The notes beneath the pieces are model-generated. The model was given only the letters and a program-made list of their open reading frames with translations, did no database searches and had not been told where the DNA came from. A DNA stretch of 43,774 nucleotides from Nonomuraea antri (GTDB lineage Bacteria > Actinomycetota > Actinomycetes > Streptosporangiales > Streptosporangiaceae): NCBI RefSeq assembly GCF_013283785.1, contig NZ_JABCPZ010000072.1, forward strand, positions 1 to 43,774, given 5' to 3'. The stretch's first letter is position 1; the number at the start of each line of letters is the position of its first letter. Of this stretch, positions 8,508-15,749 are shown piece after piece. A program made the translations under genes and the position numbers.

Positions 8508-9698
8508 ATGTTGCGCCTATTGGCCGGGGAGGCCGCACGGAGGTTCGGGGAACGCGCGGCTGTCGTCACCGGCTCCGACCTGCTCACCTTCGCCGATCTC
8601 GATCGGCTGTCCGACGACGTGGCCGCGGGCCTGGCACACCGCGGCACCCGCATCGGCGATCTCGTCGTGCTGGCACTGCCCGACGGCCCGGAGTTCGTGA
8701 TCTGCTACGTCGCCGCGGCGAAGATCGGCGCGGTGACCGCGGGCATCGGCACGCAGCGCCTGGAACTCCTGGCCGCCCTGGATCCGGCCCTGATCGTCAC
8801 CGCGCCCAGCGTCCTGCCGCCGCTGCCCGGGCTCGACGTGGTGACGCTGCCCGTCGACCGGGCCCGCCGCGTCAGGAACGCCTACGACCCGGTGCGGCTG
8901 ACCGGGCTGCGCCGCACCGAGCCCCCGCCGCCGCCCTTCCCGCCCGATCCCGGCCGTCCCGTGGTGATCGCGTTCACGGCCGGGCGCACCGGCCCGCCCA
9001 AGGGCGTGGTGTTCGGCAACCGCCAGCTGGAGGCCATCCGGGCGCACGGCGCCGGCGCGCGATGGGGGACGGGCGACGCCCGGCTGGTGCCGCACCCGCT
9101 CGGGCAGCTCGGGTTCGCCACCCGGCTGCCGGTCTTCCTGCAGACCGGGCGCACCTGTCACGTCCTGCGGGAATGGCGTCCCGAGGAGGCGCTGCGGGTG
9201 CTGCGCGCCCAGGGGATCGGGGTGCTGCAGGGCACGCCGTACCAGCTCGCGCGCATCCTGGCCGCCGACGTCGATCTGCCGCGGCTGGCGCTCATCCTGA
9301 TCGGCGGCGCGCCGCCCGACCCCGAACTGGTCAGGGCGCTGCGGGCCAGGTACGGCGTGCCCGTCTGCAACCGGTACGTGTGCACCGAGGCCGGCATCGG
9401 CCTCGGCACCCGCCCCGACGACCCGCCCGAGGACGCGGAGGTAAGTGTGGGCAGGCCGCGCGGCGGGGTTGATGTGTCCATCAGGGACGCCGAGGGCCGG
9501 GTACTGCCAGATGAGGACCAGGGTGAGGTGTTGCTCCGCTCCGGTGCGGTGATGAGCGGATATGTGGGAAAGATCCGCGGCCGCCGAGTATTCGCCCGCG
9601 ACGGGTTCATCCGCACCGGCGACCGGGGATACATCGATCACACTGGCCGGCTGCGTCTGGTAGGACGCGTCCCCCGTGATGAGGAATCGCCGGCATAG
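8508..9698 (+). CDS. Acyl-CoA synthetase-like protein ending at the hinge (no C-terminal domain)
   Basis: The product is 396 residues and matches the N-terminal part of AMP-dependent synthetases. It has LTFADLDRLSDDVAAGL near 26-42, a weakened P-loop FTAGRTGPPKGVVF near 155-168, and GFIRTGDRGYIDHTGRLRLVGR at the end. The protein stops there, where family members continue for roughly 100 residues carrying the catalytic lysine. The next gene starts nine bases later, so no lost C-terminal fragment lies downstream. It may be a naturally short A-core protein or a degraded gene. CCGGGAG precedes the ATG. It is 66 bases after fadD3 and could be in the same transcript, although a TAGGTT box near 8471 hints at its own promoter. 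Confidence 0.75.
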   Translation: MLRLLAGEAARRFGERAAVVTGSDLLTFADLDRLSDDVAAGLAHRGTRIGDLVVLALPDGPEFVICYVAAAKIGAVTAGIGTQRLELLAALDPALIVTAPSVLPPLPGLDVVTLPVDRARRVRNAYDPVRLTGLRRTEPPPPPFPPDPGRPVVIAFTAGRTGPPKGVVFGNRQLEAIRAHGAGARWGTGDARLVPHPLGQLGFATRLPVFLQTGRTCHVLREWRPEEALRVLRAQGIGVLQGTPYQLARILAADVDLPRLALILIGGAPPDPELVRALRARYGVPVCNRYVCTEAGIGLGTRPDDPPEDAEVSVGRPRGGVDVSIRDAEGRVLPDEDQGEVLLRSGAVMSGYVGKIRGRRVFARDGFIRTGDRGYIDHTGRLRLVGRVPRDEESPA

Positions 9699-9707
9699 GG
9701 AGGCAGC

Positions 9708-11009
9708 GTGGCGTTGCGCGTGGCGGTCATCGGTTCGGGCCCCGCCGGGATCTACACGGCCGAGGCCCTGGTCAAGCAGTCTGCTGAGCCCGTCCACGTG
9801 GACGTGCTCGAACGGCTGCCCACGCCGTACGGGCTGGTGCGCTACGGCGTCGCGCCCGACCACACCTCGATCAAGTCCATCGCCAACTACCTGCGGCGGG
9901 TGCTCGAACTCCCCCAGGTGCGCTTTCTCGGCGGCGTCACGCTGGGCGAGCACGTGTCGGTCGACGACCTGCTCGCCGCCTACGACGCGGTCGTCTACGC
10001 CACCGGGGCGATGGTCGACAGGCGGCTCGGCATCCCCGGCGAAGACCTGCCGGGCAGCGTGGCCGCGACCGACTTCGTGAACTGGTACTGCGGGCACCCG
10101 GACGTCGATCCGTCCAGGTTCACCCTCGACAGCCCCGAGGTGGCGGTGATCGGCGTCGGGAACGTGGCCGTCGACGTGGTCCGCGTGCTGGCCAAGACCG
10201 CCGACGAGCTCAGCTCCACCGACGTGCCGCACGACGTGCTGGAACGCCTCGGTGAGAGCCAGGTCAAGGCCATCCACATGATCGGCAGGCGCGGGCCCGA
10301 GCACGCCAAGTTCACCCTCAAGGAGCTGCGCGAGCTGGGCGAGCTGACCAACGCCGACGTGTGCGTGCGCCCGGAGGAGGCCGTGGTGCTCGGCGCGGAC
10401 TTCCCGCGCCAGATCCGGGGCAACATCGACGTCCTGCAGTCGTGGGCGGCGCGCTCGCCGGTCGGCCGGCCGCGCCGCCTCGACGTGCGGTTCTGGCTGC
10501 GCCCGGTGGAGATCCTGGGCACGGACCGGGTCGAAGGGCTCAAGCTCGAACGCACCAGGCTCTCGCCCGAGGGCCGCGTGGTGGGCACGGGCGAGTACGA
10601 GACGCTCCCGGTCGGGATGGTGCTGCGCTCGGTCGGCTACCAGAGCGTGCCGCTGCCCGGGGTGCCGTTCTCCGAGGACACGATGACCGTCCCGAACCAG
10701 GCCGGACGGGTACGCGAGCGCGAATACGTGGCGGGCTGGCTCAAACGCGGTCCGACCGGGGTGATCGGCACGAACAAGTCGGACGCCGCGGAGACCGTCC
10801 GCACGCTGCTCGCCGACCTGGCCGGGCGCGAGCCCGGGGCCACGACGTCCATCGACGCGCTGCTCACCTCGCGCGGCGTGCGGGCGGTGACCTACGACGA
10901 GTGGCTGGCCATCGAGGCCGCCGAGGGCGAGCTGGCCAAGACGCTCGGCCGGGGCGACCGCGTCAAGCTGGTCGGGCTGGAGGCGATGCTGCGCGCCTGC
11001 CGCCCCTAG
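9708..11009 (+). CDS. fprA: Ferredoxin/adrenodoxin-type NADP+ reductase, FprA-like
   Basis: This flavoprotein moves electrons between NADPH and a ferredoxin that then serves cytochrome P450s or oxygenases. The 433-residue product begins with the FAD-binding GSGPAG (residues 8-13) and the adrenodoxin-reductase signature YGLVRYGVAPDH. A NADP-binding GVGNVAVDVVR follows near 149-159, and GWLKRGPTGVIGTNKSDA lies in the C-terminal half. The GTG start has AGGGAGG five bases upstream. It follows the truncated synthetase by nine bases, so the two are co-translated. No ferredoxin gene is present in the window. M. tuberculosis has fdxB among its HIP genes, so a link to this pathway is possible but not shown. 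Confidence 0.88.
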   Translation: MALRVAVIGSGPAGIYTAEALVKQSAEPVHVDVLERLPTPYGLVRYGVAPDHTSIKSIANYLRRVLELPQVRFLGGVTLGEHVSVDDLLAAYDAVVYATGAMVDRRLGIPGEDLPGSVAATDFVNWYCGHPDVDPSRFTLDSPEVAVIGVGNVAVDVVRVLAKTADELSSTDVPHDVLERLGESQVKAIHMIGRRGPEHAKFTLKELRELGELTNADVCVRPEEAVVLGADFPRQIRGNIDVLQSWAARSPVGRPRRLDVRFWLRPVEILGTDRVEGLKLERTRLSPEGRVVGTGEYETLPVGMVLRSVGYQSVPLPGVPFSEDTMTVPNQAGRVREREYVAGWLKRGPTGVIGTNKSDAAETVRTLLADLAGREPGATTSIDALLTSRGVRAVTYDEWLAIEAAEGELAKTLGRGDRVKLVGLEAMLRACRP

Positions 11010-11019
11010 GCTTGTCCGC

Positions 11020-12174
11020 ATGCGTGTCACCGTGGGCGATGAGAGCGTGCCCGGCTTCGCCGATGTTCACCGGGTCCAGCAGGCCCGCTATCCCCTGAGC
11101 GAGCCGGGATGGCAGCCGGTTCACACCGTCTACGTGCCCGCCGACCGCTTCCACGCCGGCACGGTCGCCGAGTGGGGCGATCGGGCCGCGACGCTGGCCA
11201 AGGCGCATCTGGCCGGCCCGGCCGAGCTGGCCGAGGTGTTCGGCGTCCCCGCCGGGCTGGCCGCCGACGTGCACGACCGGGTGCTGCGCAAGCTCGGCCG
11301 CGAGCCCGTCGAGGACGTCCGCGTCGACTTCGAGGACGGCTACGGCGTGCGCCCCGGCGACGAGGACGGCCACGTGGCGCAGGCGGCCGCCGCGGTGGCC
11401 GAGCTGCACGCGGCCGGGGCACTGCCGCGACGCTGGGGGCTGCGGGTCAAGTCGTTCGCTGACGGCGACCCCGGGCGCTCGGTGCGCACCCTCGACGGCT
11501 TCCTGACGGGAGTGGTCGACCGGGCCGGCGAGCTGCCCGCCGGGTTCACGGTGACGTTCCCGAAGGTGCTGATGGAGGAGTACCTGGGCCAGTTCGCCGG
11601 CTTCCTGGAGCGGCTGGAGCGCGGGCTCGGGGTGCGGCTGCGGTTCGAGATCCAGGTGGAGGCGCCGCAGACCCTGCCGTTCCTGCGTGCCGAGCTGGCC
11701 GGGTCGTTCGGCGGCCGGCTGGCGGCGGCGCATTTCGGCGTCTTCGACTACACCGCCGCGATCGGGCTGCCGCCGCACGAGCAGCGCCTGGACCACCCGG
11801 CGTGCGACCACGCCAGGCACGTGATGCAGACGGCGTTCGCGGGCACCGGGGTGGAGCTGTCGGACGGCTCGCTGGCCGCCGCGCCCGCCTCCGAGGCCGC
11901 GTCCGACGTGCACGCGCTGTGGCGGCGGCACGCCGAGCTGGTGCGCCACTCGCTGGCGCACGGCTTCCACCAGGGCTGGGACATGCATCCGGCGCACCTG
12001 GTGAGCCGCTACGCCACCGTCTACGCCTTCCACCTGGCCCGCTACGACTCCTACCGGGAGCGGGTGCGCGCCTGGGAGGAGCAGCGACAGGCCGGGGGCG
12101 GAGTCATGGACGAACCGGCCACGATCAAGACCATGGCCGCCGCGCTGCGCCGCGCGGACCTCGCCCTGTCGTAG
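11020..12174 (+). CDS. DUF6986-type aldolase/citrate-lyase-like TIM-barrel protein
   Basis: The 384-residue protein resembles the HpcH/HpaI aldolase and citrate lyase beta superfamily, closest to the actinobacterial group I know as DUF6986. An acidic metal-binding motif VDFEDGYG lies near residues 101-108. RFEIQVEAPQT near 207-217 supplies the usual metal-binding glutamate, and HFGVFDYTA follows. The reaction is unknown; a C-C bond cleavage or phosphoenolpyruvate-like chemistry would fit the fold. A TAGGCT -10-like box (11007-11012) overlaps the fprA stop and lies seven bases before the ATG, so this gene may be transcribed separately as a leaderless message. It is convergent with cutC. Confidence 0.75.
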   Translation: MRVTVGDESVPGFADVHRVQQARYPLSEPGWQPVHTVYVPADRFHAGTVAEWGDRAATLAKAHLAGPAELAEVFGVPAGLAADVHDRVLRKLGREPVEDVRVDFEDGYGVRPGDEDGHVAQAAAAVAELHAAGALPRRWGLRVKSFADGDPGRSVRTLDGFLTGVVDRAGELPAGFTVTFPKVLMEEYLGQFAGFLERLERGLGVRLRFEIQVEAPQTLPFLRAELAGSFGGRLAAAHFGVFDYTAAIGLPPHEQRLDHPACDHARHVMQTAFAGTGVELSDGSLAAAPASEAASDVHALWRRHAELVRHSLAHGFHQGWDMHPAHLVSRYATVYAFHLARYDSYRERVRAWEEQRQAGGGVMDEPATIKTMAAALRRADLALS

Positions 12175-12176
12175 GG

Positions 12177-12857
12177 CTAGTCGCGCTCGATCATGGTGCG
12201 CCACTGGCGCACCAGGCGGGCCTCGACCGGGTCCGACCAGCTCTCCCGCACGGCCGAGCCGACGTGGAAGGCGCGGATGCCGTAGTCGAGCAGCGTCGGC
12301 ACGTGCGGCGGCTTCAGCCCGCCGCCGGCCAGGATGATGGAGCCGTCGCCGGCCTCGGCGCGGGCCTTGAGCACCGGCAGGCCGGCGCCGACGCCGTCGG
12401 GCGAGCCCGAGGTCAGCACGGTCGCCAGGTTGGGCAGCAGCCGCACGGCCCGCCAGGACGCCTGCACGTCGGCGGCGTGGTCCACGGCCCGGTGGAAGGT
12501 CCAGGGCAGCGGCGAGACCGCGTGGATGAGCGCCTCCGTGGCCGCCAGGTCGACCGTGCCCTGATCGTCGAGGAACCCGAACACGAATCCGGCCGCGCCC
12601 GCCTGGGCCAGCGCCTTGGCGTCGCGCCGCAGCCGGTCGAGCACGTCGGGGTCGGCGGTGAATCCGGCGGCGGGGCGGAGCATCACCATCTGCGGCAACG
12701 GGCACTCCGCGGCGATGGCGGCGACCGTTTCCGGCGCGGGGGTGAGTCCGTCGGCCGCCATGTCGGCGACGACCTCGAGACGGTCGGCGCCGCCCTGTTC
12801 AGCGGCCACGGCGTCGCGCACGTTCAGCGCGATCACCTCGAGGAGGGATCCGGTCAT
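12177..12857 (-). CDS. cutC: CutC family protein (copper homeostasis-type TIM barrel)
   Basis: The 226-residue product matches the CutC family: LLEVIALNVRDAVAAEQGGADRLEV at the N-terminus, LTPAPETV, MLRPAAGF, GFVFGFLDDQGTVD and WTFHRAVDHA in order, and LTSGSPDG with GGGLKPPHV near the C-terminus. The family was linked to copper tolerance in E. coli, but its biochemical role remains doubtful. A TATAAC box lies nine bases upstream of the ATG with no Shine-Dalgarno, so the transcript is probably nearly leaderless. The gene is convergent with the DUF6986 gene, with two bases between the stops. Confidence 0.9.
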   Translation of the reverse strand: MTGSLLEVIALNVRDAVAAEQGGADRLEVVADMAADGLTPAPETVAAIAAECPLPQMVMLRPAAGFTADPDVLDRLRRDAKALAQAGAAGFVFGFLDDQGTVDLAATEALIHAVSPLPWTFHRAVDHAADVQASWRAVRLLPNLATVLTSGSPDGVGAGLPVLKARAEAGDGSIILAGGGLKPPHVPTLLDYGIRAFHVGSAVRESWSDPVEARLVRQWRTMIERD

Positions 12858-12928
12858 GCAGGAGAGGTTATATGGTGTTCTGTCCCTTTGGGCCGTAGAT
12901 CACCACACCCTCTGCGCCGCGCGGCCCG

Positions 12929-12964
12929 GCCCGGGGCCCGAACGGGTCGGGTGAGGCCCCGGGC
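12929..12964 (-). terminator. GC-rich hairpin downstream of the GNAT gene
   Basis: The arms GCCCGGGGCC (12929-12938) and GGCCCCGGGC (12955-12964) are perfect inverted copies around a 16-base loop. There is no T-run, which is common for terminators in high-GC actinomycetes. It lies 17 bases past the GNAT stop. Confidence 0.6.
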
Positions 12965-12981
12965 GAGGGCGTTCTCGCGGG

Positions 12982-13593
12982 TCAGGCCGCCTGAGCGCTG
13001 ATCAGCTCGGCGGCGGTGAGGTCGCGGAAGGCCGTGGTCGGCACGTCCGCGCTGGGCCGTTCGAAGAGCGCGCCCGAGGCGCGGTGCGCCAGGTCCACGG
13101 TCCGGACGTGCCTGAACCCGCGGCCGCGGTAGTAGTCCTGCAGCCGCGGGTTGGCCTTGGCGCAGTCCAGGCGCAGCCAGGGAAGGCCGGCCGAGTGCGC
13201 GGTGGCGCAGGCCCAGTCGAGCAGCGCGTCACCGAGCCCGCTGCCGGACCAGGGCCGGGCGACGGCGAGTTTGTGCACGTAGAGGGCGGCGCCCGGGTCG
13301 TCGTCGAGGGTCCAGAACTCCGGGTCCGCGTGGTCGTCGAGCGCTATGGTGGCCACCGGAGGGGCGTCCTCGTCGGGGTCGAGATACCGGAGTTCGTCGT
13401 CCAGGAGGAACAGCACGCGCTCCTCGATCAGCGGCACGATCCTTTCGGCTCCGAAGCCGCGGCGCGGCCACTGCCGCACCCCCTGCGAATAGAGCCATTC
13501 AGCGGTGTCCGCGAGCAGTTTGATGATGCCCGGAAGGTCCGCTGGCTCCGCTCGTCTGAGTGCGAGCGGATGAAGCAGGGTGTTTGTGTGCAT
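12982..13593 (-). CDS. GNAT family N-acetyltransferase
   Basis: The product is 203 residues. The acetyl-CoA binding motif of the GNAT fold is visible as VHKLAVARPWSGSGLGDALLDWA in the middle, followed by LRLDCAKANPRLQDYYRGRGFRHV, the usual C-terminal strand-helix-strand. The substrate cannot be read from the sequence. I prefer ATG 13593 over an in-frame upstream codon at 13632, because GAAGGG lies eight bases before it and the protein then starts right at the fold. It follows a GntR regulator on the same strand, an arrangement that suggests local control. Confidence 0.85.
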   Translation of the reverse strand: MHTNTLLHPLALRRAEPADLPGIIKLLADTAEWLYSQGVRQWPRRGFGAERIVPLIEERVLFLLDDELRYLDPDEDAPPVATIALDDHADPEFWTLDDDPGAALYVHKLAVARPWSGSGLGDALLDWACATAHSAGLPWLRLDCAKANPRLQDYYRGRGFRHVRTVDLAHRASGALFERPSADVPTTAFRDLTAAELISAQAA

Positions 13594-13705
13594 GATTAAG
13601 CCCTTCGTTGCCGATGGTATCCGCATTGACACATAGCGTGATGACGCAATGTCGCGGAGGGGCTGAATGGGTCCCTAACCCGATATATATGGATAAATTG
13701 GGATT

Positions 13706-13731
13706 TAGGGGAGTATGCACGAACTCCCCTA
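13706..13731. other. Inverted repeat between the GntR and GNAT genes
   Basis: The arms TAGGGGAGT (13706-13714) and ACTCCCCTA (13723-13731) are perfect inverted copies around an eight-base loop. On the minus strand this lies after the GntR gene, just before an AT-rich stretch (about 13681-13700) that could hold the GNAT promoter. It could be a terminator or an operator. Confidence 0.45.
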
Positions 13732-13793
13732 GGCCAGCGAGGCGGCTTTCTCGCTGCACCCGGCCGGCGGGATCACCCCTTCAACCGAGCCCG

Positions 13794-14543
13794 TCAGCGG
13801 CGATCGAGCTCGTATCTGATCAAATGCTTGTCGGCGGGTAGCACCGACACCGCGACACGCACAGGCATGTCAGCCCCGTCGAAGCCGACTCGGACGTACA
13901 CCATGACCGGTGTGCCGAGTTCGAGTTGGAGGCGCTCGGCCTCCTCCTGGTTGGGCATCCTCGCCCAGATGTCGTCGACGACGCGCACCTGAGCGTGCCC
14001 GAGCTCCTCCAGGACCCGGTTCGCCCCTCGGGCGATGTCGCCGGGCCTGGCGATCTCGGAGTCCGCGACCAGGTCACGGGGAAAGTAGGAATCGTTGGTG
14101 TTGTACGGCTGGCCGTCCACGAACCGCAGACGCCGGCGCACAACGGCCAACTCCCCGTCGGCCAACTCCAACCTGCTGGCGATCTCCTCGACGGGAGAAA
14201 CCGTCAGCACTTCGATGTATTGAGAAGGAGCGCGGCCTTCCTGCGTCACGGCGAAGGCGAAGGCCTCCCGAAGCTCCCCTGTTGGTTGCGGCTCTAGCTC
14301 CCGCTGCGGATAGATCAGCAGCGGTCTACGGTCTCTGACCACGGTACCGCGCCGCGGCGTGCGCGTAACGAGCCCTTCATTGACGAGCTCTCCCAGGGCC
14401 AGTCTTACTGTGTTCCTGCTTACCCCATGGTCTTCCATGAGTTGCGCCTCGGTCGGCAGCTGCGCCCCGGGGCCGAGGACACCCGAGTAGATGGCTCGTC
14501 TCAATTCCGAAGCCACCTGCTGATACAGCACCGACCTTGCCAC
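13794..14543 (-). CDS. GntR/HutC family transcriptional regulator
   Basis: The 249-residue product has an N-terminal winged helix-turn-helix (LYQQVASELRRAI, then LPTEAQLMEDHGVSRNTVRLALGELVNEGL near 30-60) followed by a UTRA ligand-binding domain to the C-terminus. It is a likely repressor responding to a small molecule. Two GTG codons are available. I chose 14543 rather than 14549 because AAGGGG lies six bases upstream of it, whereas it would abut the outer one. The gene is divergent from the small gene at 14682, and paired TTTGTWCCAACRA sites lie between them. Confidence 0.88.
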   Translation of the reverse strand: MARSVLYQQVASELRRAIYSGVLGPGAQLPTEAQLMEDHGVSRNTVRLALGELVNEGLVTRTPRRGTVVRDRRPLLIYPQRELEPQPTGELREAFAFAVTQEGRAPSQYIEVLTVSPVEEIASRLELADGELAVVRRRLRFVDGQPYNTNDSYFPRDLVADSEIARPGDIARGANRVLEELGHAQVRVVDDIWARMPNQEEAERLQLELGTPVMVYVRVGFDGADMPVRVAVSVLPADKHLIRYELDRR

Positions 14544-14553
14544 TTTCACCCCT

Positions 14554-14566
14554 TTTGTTCCAACAA
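14554..14566 (+). promoter_or_regulatory. Candidate GntR operator, copy 1
   Basis: TTTGTTCCAACAA contains a TTGTT-CC-AACAA inverted repeat and lies just upstream of the GntR start. A related copy in the opposite orientation lies at 14635-14647, next to the divergent gene. Confidence 0.4.
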
Positions 14567-14634
14567 TTTAGACGATCTGGTTCTAGCAGGCCACAACCCC
14601 TTGACCGAACCCCCTCGGCCGGAGCACCATCCAT

Positions 14635-14647
14635 TCGTTGGTACAAA
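14635..14647 (-). promoter_or_regulatory. Candidate GntR operator, copy 2
   Basis: On the minus strand this reads TTTGTACCAACGA, sharing TTTGTWCCAACRA with copy 1. It precedes the small gene at 14682 by 34 bases. Confidence 0.35.
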
Positions 14648-14681
14648 TCCATCTAAAGGCCGGTGAGGGGGTGAGAGCCAG

Positions 14682-15002
14682 GTGTTGCCGGTCCGCACGG
14701 GTACGCCATACCTGCCCTGGCATGACCCTCGTGAAGCAACACGTTTACTGCGTTACGCGTTGCGACGCCAGGGATTCACCCACACCTTCCAGAGCAATGG
14801 CAACGGCATGTCCGTGCTATCGGTGTTGACTGAGCTGACCGTGTGGTGCAAGGACGGATCCTTTGTCTGGAACGAGGAGGGCGCCCCCGTCATGCACCCC
14901 AGCGATGACCCGGTTGGTGCAGCTCAACGCATCGCCGCACGTTACCGGCGCCCGGAGCTCTCCCGCTCCCCCACCGTCTCCGTGCGCGAACCAACGGTCT
15001 AG
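14682..15002 (+). CDS. Small actinobacterial protein of unknown function
   Basis: The product is 106 residues. The core ELTVWCKDGSFVWNEEGAP followed by HPSDDPVGAAQRIAARYR resembles small proteins that commonly sit beside GntR or other regulators in actinomycetes. No catalytic motif or signal peptide is visible. GTG 14682 is preceded by a purine-rich GAGGGGGTGAGAG stretch. A hairpin overlaps the end of the gene, supporting a single-gene transcript. Function unknown. Confidence 0.65.
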   Translation: MLPVRTGTPYLPWHDPREATRLLRYALRRQGFTHTFQSNGNGMSVLSVLTELTVWCKDGSFVWNEEGAPVMHPSDDPVGAAQRIAARYRRPELSRSPTVSVREPTV

Positions 15003-15026
15003 GACTCCATCCCTCGCCGGAGTCCT
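15001..15026 (+). terminator. Hairpin at the end of the small gene
   Basis: The arms AGGACTCC (15001-15008) and GGAGTCCT (15019-15026) are perfect inverted copies around a ten-base loop. The hairpin begins within the TAG stop codon of the preceding gene. Confidence 0.6.
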
Positions 15027-15335
15027 GGAGTCGCCGCGCACGGGGCAGGAAGCGCGTCCTGGCGGGTCCCCCACGCCCGCCAGGGCGCGCCTTCCTCCAT
15101 CGCGATCCCCTGCTCAGGGCGGGCTTCTCGCCGCGAACGGCCAATTCGCGCACACCGCGGACTCGCCGGCCCGCGATGGTCTCACGGCCGAACCTGTCGC
15201 CACGTCGGTACCGCTCACGTCTGCCGCCAATGTCCGGGTGCCCGCGAGGCACCCACAGTCACATCATCGACCCATTGCGCCCAACCAGTGGGCCGCTTCG
15301 TGAGGGTGGGACAATTGGGTTTACGCCGTCCATCC
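15027..15335. other. Intergenic stretch without a recognisable feature
   Basis: About 310 bases lie between the small gene and the convergent DUF35 gene. The open frames here have no recognisable domain and no credible start. I see no RNA gene or repeat. Confidence 0.5.
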
Positions 15336-15746
15336 TTACTCTTCTTGAGCATGGTCGAGCGGCCGCCAGTTCACCAGCGTCAGGTCATCACCGGCATCGG
15401 TGAAGCAGGCCCGCACCCGCCCGCCGTAGCGGGGCTCACCCTCGCCGAGCCAGTTCCCGTGGACCAGCGCGCCGGGCACGGCGGCCAGGCGGACCATCAC
15501 CACCACGTACGGCCCGCCGGCGCCCGGCAGGAACGCCTGGTGGCTGACGATCCAGCTCTCCACGACCCCCTCGGGCTCGACCGGCTCCCACCGCCACGCC
15601 TCGCCGCGGCAGGCGGCGCAGAACGCCCGCGCGGGAAAGCGGCGCAGCCCGCAGGACGCGCAGCGCTGGACGGCGAACTCGTGCCCGGCCACGCGCTCCC
15701 ACCAGGCGGCGGAATCACGGTCGGGCACCGGGCGGATCACGGCCAT
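15336..15746 (-). CDS. DUF35 zinc-ribbon/OB-fold protein, partner of the adjacent thiolase-like enzyme
   Basis: The 136-residue product has a rubredoxin-like zinc ribbon with paired CxxC motifs (C29/C32 and C43/C46 in CASCGLRRFPARAFCAAC) and then an OB-fold. Members of this family bind thiolase-like Ltp proteins; the DUF35 domain of ChsH2 does so with the Ltp2 aldolase in cholesterol side-chain cleavage. The ATG follows the stop of the thiolase-like gene by three bases, so the two are coupled. No MaoC domain is attached. The natural role is inferred from the pairing. Confidence 0.87.
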   Translation of the reverse strand: MAVIRPVPDRDSAAWWERVAGHEFAVQRCASCGLRRFPARAFCAACRGEAWRWEPVEPEGVVESWIVSHQAFLPGAGGPYVVVMVRLAAVPGALVHGNWLGEGEPRYGGRVRACFTDAGDDLTLVNWRPLDHAQEE

Positions 15747-15749
15747 GGG

